From CAVPEW01 sp050247895 (lineage in GTDB: Bacteria; Actinomycetota; Acidimicrobiia; Acidimicrobiales; VFJN01), in assembly GCA_050247895.1 (NCBI GenBank), contig JBFWTJ010000205.1, forward strand, positions 1-7,376: a DNA stretch of 7,376 nucleotides. Reading direction: 5' to 3'. The position numbers were made by a program, and so were the translations under genes. The notes under the pieces are model-generated. The model did no database searches, was not told the origin of the DNA, and saw only the letters and a list, made by a program, of their open reading frames with translations. Shown here piece by piece: positions 1-5,171 of the stretch (its first letter is position 1; each line of letters opens with the position of its first letter).

Positions 1-872
1 GGGAGGTGGAAGGGCTCGTCGGGCGGCAGGCCCATGACCCGCTTGGTCGCGGCGATGGCCTCGTCCTTGAGCACGTAGCCGTGGGCCTCGTGGTCGTCGG
101 TGTGGTCGGGCGACGGGTGGGCGATGTGGCTGCGCAGGACCAGCAGAGACGGGCGGTCCTCGACCGACGCCGCGTCGCGCAGGGCCGCCTCCAGGGCGTC
201 CAGGTCCTCGGCGGCCTCGCCCAGCTCCACCACGTGCCACCCGTAGGCGCGGAACCGGCCGGCGGCGTCGTCGCCCAGGGCCAGCTCGGTCGGGCCGTCG
301 ATGGAGATGTGGTTGTCGTCGTAGATCACGACCAGCCGGCCCAGGCCCAGGTGCCCGGCCAGGCTGGCCGCCTCGTGGGAGACGCCCTCGGACAGGTCGC
401 CGTCGCCCGCCACGCACCAGATCCGGTGGTCGCACACGTCGGTGCCCAGCCGGGACCGCAGGACCCGCTCGGCCACCGCCATGCCCACGGCGTTGGCGAT
501 CCCCTGGCCCAACGGACCGGTGGTGACCTCGACGCCGGCGGTGTGGCCGACCTCGGGGTGGCCCGGCGTGCGGCTGCCCCACTGGCGGAACGCCCGGAGG
601 TCCTCGGCCGACACGTCGTAGCCGGTCAGGTGGAGCATCGAGTACAGCAGGATCGACGCGTGGCCGGCCGACAGCACGAACCGGTCGCGGTCGGGCCAGT
701 CGGGCGCGGCGGCGTCGTAGCGCATCACCCGGGTCCACAGGACGTGGGCCAGCGGGGCCAGTGCCATGGCCGTGCCCTGGTGGCCCGAGCGCGCCGCGTG
801 GGGCGCGTCCATGGCCAGGCCCCGGATGACCGAGATCCCCCGCTGCTCGACCTCACGCTCCCAGGCGGTCAT
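1..872 (-). CDS. tkt: Transketolase, N-terminal part (cut by left edge)
   Basis: Thiamine-diphosphate enzyme that moves two-carbon ketol units between sugar phosphates in the cytosolic non-oxidative pentose phosphate pathway. The 290 visible residues cover the pyrophosphate-binding domain. Visible motifs are SGH at 29-31, SAGHAS at 68-73, TPGHPE at 102-107, GPLGQG at 119-124, the cofactor/metal motif GDGDLSEG at 157-164, YDDNHISIDG at 184-193 and HEAHG at 261-265. The pyrimidine-binding and C-terminal domains lie off the left edge. The first His motif reads HQG where many transketolases have HPG. ATG 872 is preferred because AGGGTGA lies 5 nt upstream, although an in-frame GTG at 881 would add three residues. 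The gene follows the hypothetical gene at 883-1293 on the same strand with almost no gap, so the two are probably co-transcribed. Family assignment is very secure; whether it is the main isozyme cannot be told. Confidence 0.96.
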   Translation of the reverse strand, partial: MTAWEREVEQRGISVIRGLAMDAPHAARSGHQGTAMALAPLAHVLWTRVMRYDAAAPDWPDRDRFVLSAGHASILLYSMLHLTGYDVSAEDLRAFRQWGSRTPGHPEVGHTAGVEVTTGPLGQGIANAVGMAVAERVLRSRLGTDVCDHRIWCVAGDGDLSEGVSHEAASLAGHLGLGRLVVIYDDNHISIDGPTELALGDDAAGRFRAYGWHVVELGEAAEDLDALEAALRDAASVEDRPSLLVLRSHIAHPSPDHTDDHEAHGYVLKDEAIAATKRVMGLPPDEPFHL

Positions 873-877
873 CGTCG

Positions 878-884
878 TCACCCT
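878..884 (-). promoter_or_regulatory. Shine-Dalgarno sequence of the transketolase gene
   Basis: On the minus strand AGGGTGA overlaps the TAG stop of the upstream gene and sits 5 nt before ATG 872. It resembles the anti-SD complement and favours ATG 872 over GTG 881. Ribosomes ending the upstream gene would be placed directly on it, which suggests translational coupling. Confidence 0.5.
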
Positions 885-1293
885 ACAAGGGTGGCTCGGC
901 GGCCTCGCCCGGTGGCAGCAGGGTGTAGGGGACCGTGGTCACCGGGCCCCCGTCGATCCGGCAGAGGGCCTCGACGGTGGCCAGCCGGTCGAGGTCGAGC
1001 TCGGCCCGCACCAGGCGGTAGCTGAACTTGCCCGGCTCGACGGACAGCGGTTGGGCGTTGCGCGCGATCTGCTCGTCGTCGAGGGTGAAGACCACCTCGA
1101 GCGCACCGGTGCCGGGCTCGTCGGGCCGGCACCGGACCACGACCACCAGGTGCGGCGCCACGGTGAAGGGCGGCGGCGAGGGCGCCAGGGCCGAGAAGTG
1201 CACGCCGCCGAGCTCGAGCTTGGTCGGCCCGCCGGGCGCGACCGGCGGCGTGACGTCGATCGAGTCGATGAACAGGGCCGCCACGATCTCCAT
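883..1293 (-). CDS. Conserved-type hypothetical protein, DUF6941-like
   Basis: A 136-residue protein of unknown function that begins MEIVAALFIDSIDV and is rich in beta-type segments (LVVVVRC, LEVVFTLDD, FSYRLVRAELDL). There is no signal peptide, membrane segment or catalytic motif. The opening, the length and the alternating hydrophobic strands remind me of the DUF6941 family of small predicted beta proteins, but this is from memory and unproven. ATG 1293 is preferred to an in-frame GTG at 1317, because a TAACGT -10-like box at 1306-1301 lies between them and would leave the GTG outside the transcript. The stop almost touches the transketolase gene, so the pair looks like one transcript. That linkage alone does not show a role in sugar metabolism. 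Confidence 0.75.
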   Translation of the reverse strand: MEIVAALFIDSIDVTPPVAPGGPTKLELGGVHFSALAPSPPPFTVAPHLVVVVRCRPDEPGTGALEVVFTLDDEQIARNAQPLSVEPGKFSYRLVRAELDLDRLATVEALCRIDGGPVTTVPYTLLPPGEAAEPPL

Positions 1294-1300
1294 CCCGCCG

Positions 1301-1306
1301 ACGTTA
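1301..1306 (-). promoter_or_regulatory. Probable -10 box of a leaderless promoter, minus strand
   Basis: Read on the minus strand, TAACGT fits the actinobacterial TAnnnT -10 pattern. It is separated by only 7 nt (CGGCGGG) from ATG 1293. Transcription normally starts 6-8 nt after the -10 box, so the mRNA would begin at or next to the start codon. No good -35 is visible; TTCGGG 18 nt further upstream is a weak candidate. Confidence 0.5.
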
Positions 1307-1355
1307 GGGCCCGGCACCTGCGGCCCCGAACCGCTCCCCCGGGTCGCGGGGGCCT

Positions 1356-1372
1356 CCCGCTACCTTGGCGGG
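1356..1372. promoter_or_regulatory. Inverted repeat spanning the -10 box, possible TetR operator
   Basis: CCCGC (1356-1360) and GCGGG (1368-1372) are perfect inverted half-sites separated by TACCTTG. The repeat encloses the presumed -10 box and ends just before the regulator's start codon. TetR-family proteins often repress their own promoter through palindromes placed like this. The arms are short and GC-only, so chance is a real alternative. Confidence 0.25.
1361..1366 (+). promoter_or_regulatory. Probable -10 box of a leaderless promoter, plus strand
   Basis: TACCTT matches TAnnnT and lies 6 nt before GTG 1373, with GGCGGG between them. The expected transcription start falls on or beside the GTG, implying a leaderless mRNA for the regulator and carboxypeptidase genes. 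No convincing -35 hexamer is seen; the expected position is all G and C. Confidence 0.5.
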
Positions 1373-2002
1373 GTGAGCGACGAGGGGGAACCCGACGGCG
1401 GACCTGTCCTGTCCACCCGTGAGGCCATCCTGGTCGAAGCGGCCCGTTGCTTCGCCGAGCGTGGCTTCGAGGGCACCTCGCTCAACGACATCGCGGCGGG
1501 CGTCGGCATCCGCCGGCCGAGCCTGCTCCACCACTTCGCCTCCAAGGAGGCGATCTACCGGGAGATCTTCGAGCGGTCCCTGTCGGACTGGATGGTCCGG
1601 GTCGAGGCGGCCGTGGGGGAGGAGCCCGAGGCCGGCTGGTCCAAGGCCGACCACGTCGTCACCGCGGCCTGGAACTTCTTCAAGGAGAACCCGGACTTCG
1701 TGCGGATCATGCGGCGGGAGGCGCTGGACGGCAAGGGCCACCTGGGCGTCGACCTGGGCGAGGTCCTCAAGCCCTTCTTCGACCGGGCCGTGGCCTACTT
1801 CGACCGGGAGATGGGGGCGGGCCGGTTCCGCAAGCACGACCCGGAGCAGCTGATCATCACCGGCCTGGGCGCGATCCTGGGCTACTTCAGCGACGTGCCG
1901 TTCCTGCGACCGCTGCTGGGGCGCGACCCGCTCGACGACGACCTCCTCGACGCCCGGCTCGACCACATCCGCGACTTCTTCCGCGCCGCGCTCGAGCCGT
2001 AG
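1373..2002 (+). CDS. TetR/AcrR-family transcriptional regulator
   Basis: A 209-residue one-component regulator, expected to bind DNA as a dimer through an N-terminal helix-turn-helix and release it when a ligand enters the C-terminal domain. The TetR_N domain spans about residues 15-62: TREAILVEAARCFAERGFEG, then the HTH SLNDIAAGVGIRRPSLLHHF, then the usual SKEAIY. The all-helical C-terminal part contains NPDFVRIMRREAL (106-118) and has no recognisable ligand signature. GTG 1373 is chosen because the HTH then lies at the normal distance from the N terminus and the -10 box sits just upstream; longer in-frame extensions cross the divergent promoter region. The stop overlaps the start of the PBP4-type gene by one base, so the two proteins are probably made from one message. 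Autoregulation is likely but inferred. Confidence 0.92.
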   Translation: MSDEGEPDGGPVLSTREAILVEAARCFAERGFEGTSLNDIAAGVGIRRPSLLHHFASKEAIYREIFERSLSDWMVRVEAAVGEEPEAGWSKADHVVTAAWNFFKENPDFVRIMRREALDGKGHLGVDLGEVLKPFFDRAVAYFDREMGAGRFRKHDPEQLIITGLGAILGYFSDVPFLRPLLGRDPLDDDLLDARLDHIRDFFRAALEP

Positions 2003-3450
2003 TGCCGGCCCACGCCCCCCGCTCGGTCCCACGGCGCCGGTGGATCCGGCGGTCGGCCCTGCCCCTGGCCCTGCTCGTCGCGGGATCGGGTTGCGCCGCG
2101 GTGGCCCTGCGGGTCGAGGGCACGGCGCCCGGGCCGCGGCCTCCGTCGTCGAGCCCCTCGCCGGCCACGCCGCTGCTGTCGGCCCGCCGGGCCCCGGCGT
2201 GGCTGGCCGACCCGGTGGCCGCCGACCGGTTGCGGGCCGACCTGGCCGGCTGGGTCGGCCAGGTCCCCGCGGAGGCCTGCGTCGCGGTGCGGGGCCCCGG
2301 CGGCGAGGCCCTGTTCGGCCACCGGGCCGACGTCGCGCTGGTCCCCGCCTCGACCGAGAAGCTCGTCACCGCGACCGCCGTGCTCGCCGCGCTGGGCCCC
2401 GACGCCCGCTTCACGACCCGGGTGGTGGCCGACTCGGCGGGCCCCACGGTGGGGGACCTGGTGCTGGTCGGCGGGGGCGACCCGCTGCTGGCCTCGTCGG
2501 ACTACCTGGCCCGGTTCACCCGCCAGCCCCAACCCGCCACCGACCTCGACGCGCTGGCCGACCGGATCGTGCAGGCCGGCGTCCGGCGGGTGGAGGGCTC
2601 GGTGGTGGGCGACGAGTCGCTCTACGACCGCGAGCGCTACGTGGCCGGCTGGCCGGCGCGCTACGTCGCCCAGAACCAGGTCGGCCCGCTCTCGGCCCTG
2701 ACGGTCAACGACGGCTTCGAGCAGTACCCGACCCCGGGGCAGGCCGCGCCCCTGGTCCCCGCGGCCGACCCGGCGGCCAACGCCGCCGCGGTGCTCACCC
2801 GGCTGCTGCGGGCCCGCGGGGTGGAGATCCTCGGGGAGCCCCGCTCGGGCGTCGCACCGGCGGGGGCGACCGAGATCGCGGTCGCCGCGTCCCTGCCGCT
2901 GTCGGAGATCGTGGGCCAGATGCTGCGCGAGAGCGACAACATGACCGCCGAGATGCTGGTGAAGGCGGTCGGGCTCGACGAGCAGGGCGTGGGCGCGACC
3001 CCGGCGGGCATCGCCGCGGTCGCGGCGTTGCAGCCCGGCGGCCTGCCCCCGGGTGCCCAGCCCTTCGACGGATCGGGCCTGGCCCTGCAGAACCGGGCCA
3101 CCTGCGACCAGCTCGTCGCGCTGCTGCGCGACCCGGTCCAGGGCCCGCTGCTCCAGGCCGGCCTGGCCGTGGCGGGCGAGTCGGGCACGCTCTCGCGGCG
3201 CTACGTCGACACCGAGCTCGCCGGGCGGTTGCGGGCCAAGACCGGGAGCCTCACCTCGGTCACCGCCCTGGCCGGGGTCGTGGACGACGCCGACGGCCAG
3301 CTGGTCTTCGCCTACCTGGCCAACGTGCCCGAGGGGCAGGCCGTCCCGGCGGCGGCCGTCGACGCCCAGGCCCAGCTGGGCGAGATCCTCCTCGGCTACC
3401 CGAGGCTGCCCGACCCCGCCGCGCTGCGGCCCCTCCCGGTGGCACCGTGA
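2002..3450 (+). CDS. dacB: D-alanyl-D-alanine carboxypeptidase/endopeptidase, PBP4 type (peptidase S13)
   Basis: A 482-residue class C penicillin-binding protein that trims the terminal D-Ala of peptidoglycan stem peptides and/or cuts cross-links outside the membrane. A basic N terminus (RRRWIRR at 11-17) and a hydrophobic stretch at about 18-37 form a signal peptide or anchor. A Pro/Ser-rich linker follows at about 42-60. The catalytic triad is intact: SxxK is S117-T-E-K120, SxN is S311-D-N313, and KTG is 413-415. Family features LVGGGDP (155-161) and DGSGL (356-360) are also present. GTG 2002 overlaps the TetR stop as TAGTG and is the only start that leaves a proper signal sequence; reading further upstream in this frame only crosses the regulator gene. 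Coupling to the TetR gene suggests regulated expression. The family is certain; the balance of carboxypeptidase and endopeptidase activity is unknown. Confidence 0.95.
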   Translation: MPAHAPRSVPRRRWIRRSALPLALLVAGSGCAAVALRVEGTAPGPRPPSSSPSPATPLLSARRAPAWLADPVAADRLRADLAGWVGQVPAEACVAVRGPGGEALFGHRADVALVPASTEKLVTATAVLAALGPDARFTTRVVADSAGPTVGDLVLVGGGDPLLASSDYLARFTRQPQPATDLDALADRIVQAGVRRVEGSVVGDESLYDRERYVAGWPARYVAQNQVGPLSALTVNDGFEQYPTPGQAAPLVPAADPAANAAAVLTRLLRARGVEILGEPRSGVAPAGATEIAVAASLPLSEIVGQMLRESDNMTAEMLVKAVGLDEQGVGATPAGIAAVAALQPGGLPPGAQPFDGSGLALQNRATCDQLVALLRDPVQGPLLQAGLAVAGESGTLSRRYVDTELAGRLRAKTGSLTSVTALAGVVDDADGQLVFAYLANVPEGQAVPAAAVDAQAQLGEILLGYPRLPDPAALRPLPVAP

Positions 3451-3569
3451 GCGCGGGCCGCCCCGACCCCGACCCGGCCCCGCCGTGGGCCGCTCCCGCA
3501 CCGGCGCGTCGGGCGCCGCTGGCCCTTCGCCCGACGCGCGTGGGCGCCCTGCCCGGTGGCGCCCGGTGA
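3447..3569 (+). CDS. Doubtful 40-codon Pro/Arg/Ala-rich ORF between dacB and the LON gene
   Basis: GTG 3447 overlaps the dacB stop by 4 nt (GTGA), and the ORF's own TGA at 3567-3569 overlaps GTG 3566 of the LON-domain gene in the same 4-nt way. The 40-residue product is mostly Pro, Ala, Arg and Gly, with no recognisable motif. Such composition arises freely at this GC content, and GTGA overlaps are common by chance, so it may not encode a functional protein. Two points keep it open: it bridges exactly from one gene to the next, and it contains the perfect hairpin at 3504-3539. Its value could lie in carrying ribosomes across the linker rather than in its peptide. Confidence 0.25.
   Translation: MSAGRPDPDPAPPWAAPAPARRAPLALRPTRVGALPGGAR
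3504..3539 (+). terminator. Perfect 12-bp GC-rich hairpin; possible terminator or attenuator
   Basis: GCGCGTCGGGCG (3504-3515) and CGCCCGACGCGC (3528-3539) are exact reverse complements around a 12-nt loop, 54 nt after the dacB stop. Fourteen nucleotides of tail separate the stem from the last bases before the next possible starts, and no T-run follows, so it is not a classical intrinsic terminator. Actinobacteria do use hairpins without U-tails. The linker from 3451 to 3565 contains no TA dinucleotide, hence no TAnnnT box to restart transcription of the LON gene. That argues for partial termination, attenuation or RNA protection rather than a full stop. Confidence 0.4.
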
Positions 3570-4180
3570 GCTGGTCGCCGATGTTCCCGCTGGGGACCGT
3601 GCTGGTGCCGGGCGCGGTCCTGCCGCTCCAGGTCTTCGAGCCCCGCTACCTGGCCCTGGTCGAGCACTGCCTGTCGCGCGACGGAGAGTTCGGCGTGGTC
3701 CTGATCGAGCGGGGCCACGAGGTCGGTGGCGGCGACGTGCGCACCGACGTCGGCACGGTGGCGCGCATCGTCGAGGCCCGGCAGCTCGACGGGCGTCGCT
3801 GGGCGCTGCTGGCCCGGGGCGAGCGGCGGCTGCGGGTGTCGCGGTGGCTGGCCGACGAGCCCTTCCCCCGGGCCGAGGTCCAGGACTGGCCCGACCCTCC
3901 GGCCACCACGCAGGACCTCGCCCGCCTGCCCACGACCGTGGCCACGCTGCGCCGGGCCCTGGCCCTGCACGCCGAGCTGGGCCGGCCCGGCCCGCCGGCG
4001 ACCGTCGAGCTGGCCGACGACCCGTTGGTCGCTGGCTACCAAGCGCTGGCCCTGGCCCCCATCTCGACCTTCGATCGCCACCGCCTGCTGGGCGCAGCCA
4101 GCCAGGGCGAGCGCCTGGCTGGCCTCCACGAGCTGCTCGAGGAGCACTGCGGTGTCTTCGAAGCGGAGCTCGGTCGGTAG
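3566..4180 (+). CDS. Stand-alone LON substrate-binding-domain protein
   Basis: A 204-residue protein matching the N-terminal (PUA-like) substrate-binding domain of Lon protease, without the AAA+ or protease parts. Typical features are MFPLGTVLVPG (6-16), LPLQVFEPRYLALV (19-32), FGVVLI (42-47), VGTVARI (62-68) and GERRLRV (85-91), followed by a mostly helical C-terminal half with many Leu and Ala residues. Single-domain LON proteins are widespread in bacteria, including actinobacteria; their function is largely undefined, and a substrate-binding or adaptor role is only a guess. GTG 3566 overlaps the stop of the doubtful 40-codon ORF. ATG 3581 is an alternative five codons later, with GGTGA 11 nt upstream, and loses nothing conserved. 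No promoter is visible just upstream, so expression probably depends on read-through from the regulator and dacB unit. Confidence 0.88.
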   Translation: MSWSPMFPLGTVLVPGAVLPLQVFEPRYLALVEHCLSRDGEFGVVLIERGHEVGGGDVRTDVGTVARIVEARQLDGRRWALLARGERRLRVSRWLADEPFPRAEVQDWPDPPATTQDLARLPTTVATLRRALALHAELGRPGPPATVELADDPLVAGYQALALAPISTFDRHRLLGAASQGERLAGLHELLEEHCGVFEAELGR

Positions 4181-4186
4181 TAGCGT
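4181..4186 (+). promoter_or_regulatory. Probable -10 box upstream of the small-protein/tRNA-modification operon
   Basis: TAGCGT fits TAnnnT and lies 9 nt before GTG 4196, immediately after the TAG stop of the LON gene. TTCGAA at 4157-4162, 18 bp upstream, is a weak -35 candidate. The implied leader is 0-3 nt. If active, it would let the genes from 4196 onward be transcribed independently of the LON gene. Confidence 0.45.
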
Positions 4187-4195
4187 GGGCGGTCC

Positions 4196-4519
4196 GTGGC
4201 CGACTCCCCGTCCAAGAGCGTCCCCGAGGTGGCCAGCGAGCTCTGGGAGCTCGCCACCACCTACGCCCGCCAGCAGACGATCGACCCCATCAAGGACCTG
4301 GGCCGCTTCGTGGGCTACGGCGTGGGCGGCGCGCTCATGCTCGGCATCGGCGTGGTCCTGCTGGCCCTGTCGGCCCTGCGAGCCCTGCAGACCGAGACCG
4401 GCTCGAGGTTCACCGGCAACCTCTCCTGGCTCCCGTACGTGATCGTGGTCCTCGGCGGGGTGGTCCTGATGGCGTTGGCCCTGAGCCGCATCACCCGCCG
4501 GAAGGGGCCGGGAGCATGA
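4196..4519 (+). CDS. Small two-helix membrane protein, actinobacterial Holin-X (phage_holin_3_6)-like
   Basis: A 107-residue protein. A polar N terminus contains ELWELATTYARQQTIDPIKD (15-34), followed by a glycine-rich membrane helix at about 38-60. A loop at about 64-77 leads to a second helix at about 79-98, and the tail RRKGPGA is basic. This layout resembles the 'putative actinobacterial Holin-X, superfamily III' family, whose chromosomal members are not known to act in phage lysis. The name therefore describes the fold, and no prophage genes are nearby. GTG 4196 lies just downstream of a likely promoter and 15 nt after the LON stop. The ATGA at 4516-4519 overlaps this stop with the next start, so the two membrane proteins are probably made in a coupled way. 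Family assignment is from memory and moderate. Confidence 0.75.
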   Translation: MADSPSKSVPEVASELWELATTYARQQTIDPIKDLGRFVGYGVGGALMLGIGVVLLALSALRALQTETGSRFTGNLSWLPYVIVVLGGVVLMALALSRITRRKGPGA

Positions 4520-4743
4520 CCACGACGACGTCGACCACCACCGGGACCGGGGTCACCCGCGACGACCTCGAGCGCAAGTTCCGCGAGCTCCAGGGCGACC
4601 TGAGCGAGACGGCGGCCTCGGCCCGCTCGACCCTGGCCACGGTGGGCGCGGCGGTGGCCGTGGGGGTGGTGGTCCTGGCCTTCCTGGTCGGACGCCGCCG
4701 GGGCAAGCACAAGCGCACCATCGTCGAGATCCGCCGGCTCTGA
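4516..4743 (+). CDS. Small single-pass membrane protein, DUF3618-like layout
   Basis: A 75-residue protein. It begins with a Thr-rich, low-complexity stretch (MTTTTSTTTGTG), followed by an amphipathic helix at about 14-40 containing RDDLERKFRELQGDLSETA. One membrane helix at about 41-59 and a very basic tail (GRRRGKHKR at 59-67) come after. The helix-then-membrane-anchor plan recalls DUF3618 proteins, which often neighbour Holin-X-type proteins in actinobacteria, but the similarity is weak and I would not assign the family firmly. By the positive-inside rule the tail is probably cytoplasmic. The start overlaps the preceding stop (ATGA), with GAAGGGG 8 nt upstream as a plausible ribosome binding site. 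The stop overlaps the next start by one base (TGATG). Confidence 0.75.
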   Translation: MTTTTSTTTGTGVTRDDLERKFRELQGDLSETAASARSTLATVGAAVAVGVVVLAFLVGRRRGKHKRTIVEIRRL

Positions 4744-4967
4744 TGGCCCGTCGACGCGGCTCCGCCCGCCGCCGCGGCCTCGTGCGCCGCTACGTGACGA
4801 CCAAGGCCCTCGCCGGGTCGGGACGAGGCTGGTCCCGCCTCGCCGTGCTGATGGTCGGGGCGTCGGTCGCGCGGCGGATCATCGGCCGCGACGAGCGGGT
4901 GATCCTGCGCGAGGAGCTCCCCCCGGGCACCTCGCTGGTCATCAGCAACCTCGACCCGAAGCGATGA
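4743..4967 (+). CDS. Unrecognised 74-residue basic protein
   Basis: I do not recognise this protein. The N terminus is strongly basic (MARRRGSARRRGLVRR), and a short, moderately hydrophobic segment at about 31-43 (SRLAVLMVGASVA) could be a weak membrane helix. The C-terminal part is ordered-looking and acidic/polar: IIGRDERVILREELPPGTSL followed by VISNLDPKR. It starts at ATG 4743, overlapping the previous stop as TGATG, and ends with ATGA overlapping the ttuB-like start, so it is locked into the operon on both sides. That placement, together with a C-terminal half that does not look like GC-driven noise, supports a real gene. A role next to the membrane or RNA is possible from its charge, but nothing in the sequence settles it. 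Confidence 0.7.
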   Translation: MARRRGSARRRGLVRRYVTTKALAGSGRGWSRLAVLMVGASVARRIIGRDERVILREELPPGTSLVISNLDPKR

Positions 4968-5164
4968 GGGTCCGGCTCCGGAACCCGACCCGCGAGGTCG
5001 AGGTCGAGGGTCCCCTGCGGGTGCACGTCCTGCTCGAGCGCCTGGAGCTCAACCGCGAGTCCGTCCTGGTCATCCGGGGTGACACGCTGGTGCCCGGCGA
5101 CGTCCTGCTCGCCGACGACGACGTGGTGGAGATCCGCCCGGTGATCTCGGGCGGCGCGGGGTGA
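4964..5164 (+). CDS. ttuB: TtuB-like ubiquitin-fold sulfur-carrier protein (MoaD/ThiS superfamily)
   Basis: A 66-residue beta-grasp protein. In the TtuB system the C-terminal glycine is adenylated by an E1-like enzyme, converted to a thiocarboxylate and used as sulfur donor by TtuA. It opens MRVRLRNPTREVEV and continues with LLERLELNRESVLVIRGDTL (23-42) and DDDVVEIRPVISGG (51-64), very like Thermus TtuB, which ends in SGG. The gene immediately precedes ttuA, 7 nt away, which strongly favours TtuB over MoaD or ThiS. It is unusual in that the Gly-Gly is not terminal: Ala-Gly follows before the stop. Either two residues are removed before activation or the final Gly of GGAG is used. No E1 (MoeB/TtuC type), rhodanese or JAMM protease gene is in the window. 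ATG 4964 overlaps the upstream stop by 4 nt. Confidence 0.88.
   Translation: MRVRLRNPTREVEVEGPLRVHVLLERLELNRESVLVIRGDTLVPGDVLLADDDVVEIRPVISGGAG
5158..5164 (+). promoter_or_regulatory. Shine-Dalgarno sequence of ttuA overlapping the ttuB stop
   Basis: GGGGTGA includes the ttuB TGA and ends 7 nt before ATG 5172, matching the GGTGA part of the anti-SD complement at good spacing. It supports ATG 5172 as the ttuA start and suggests the two proteins are translated together. Confidence 0.5.
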
Positions 5165-5171
5165 CGTTCCG

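Noticed and set aside
6..1025. A 339-codon plus-strand frame at the left edge
   Set aside because: It is the shadow of transketolase, whose minus-strand motifs are unmistakable, and it continues through the next gene without domain content.
1336..1352. CCCCCG-N5-CGGGGG inverted repeat in the divergent promoter gap
   Set aside because: A six-base stem made only of G and C is expected by chance in sequence of this composition, and it lies where no -35 or terminator role is clear.
1028..1372. In-frame N-terminal extension of the TetR gene
   Set aside because: It overlaps the hypothetical gene on the minus strand and the divergent promoters, and TetR proteins normally have the HTH near the N terminus, as with GTG 1373.
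1447..2001. Upstream extension of the dacB frame to 1447
   Set aside because: This part lies over the TetR gene and has the Arg/Gly/Pro-rich look of a shadow; the true start at 2002 leaves a proper signal sequence.
2077..2094. Lipoprotein lipobox in the dacB signal sequence (Cys at residue 31)
   Set aside because: The residues before the Cys (A-G-S-G-C) do not fit the usual [LVI]-[ASTVI]-[GAS]-C pattern well, so lipidation cannot be supported.
1882..3501. A 539-codon open frame on the minus strand opposite dacB
   Set aside because: Composition is dominated by Gly, Arg, Gln and Val without any domain; the plus strand carries the complete SxxK/SxN/KTG enzyme.
4196..4743. Prophage lysis cassette, suggested by the holin-like protein
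   Set aside because: No endolysin, tail, integrase or other phage gene is present; chromosomal Holin-X-like proteins are common in actinobacteria, and GC content and coding style match the neighbours.
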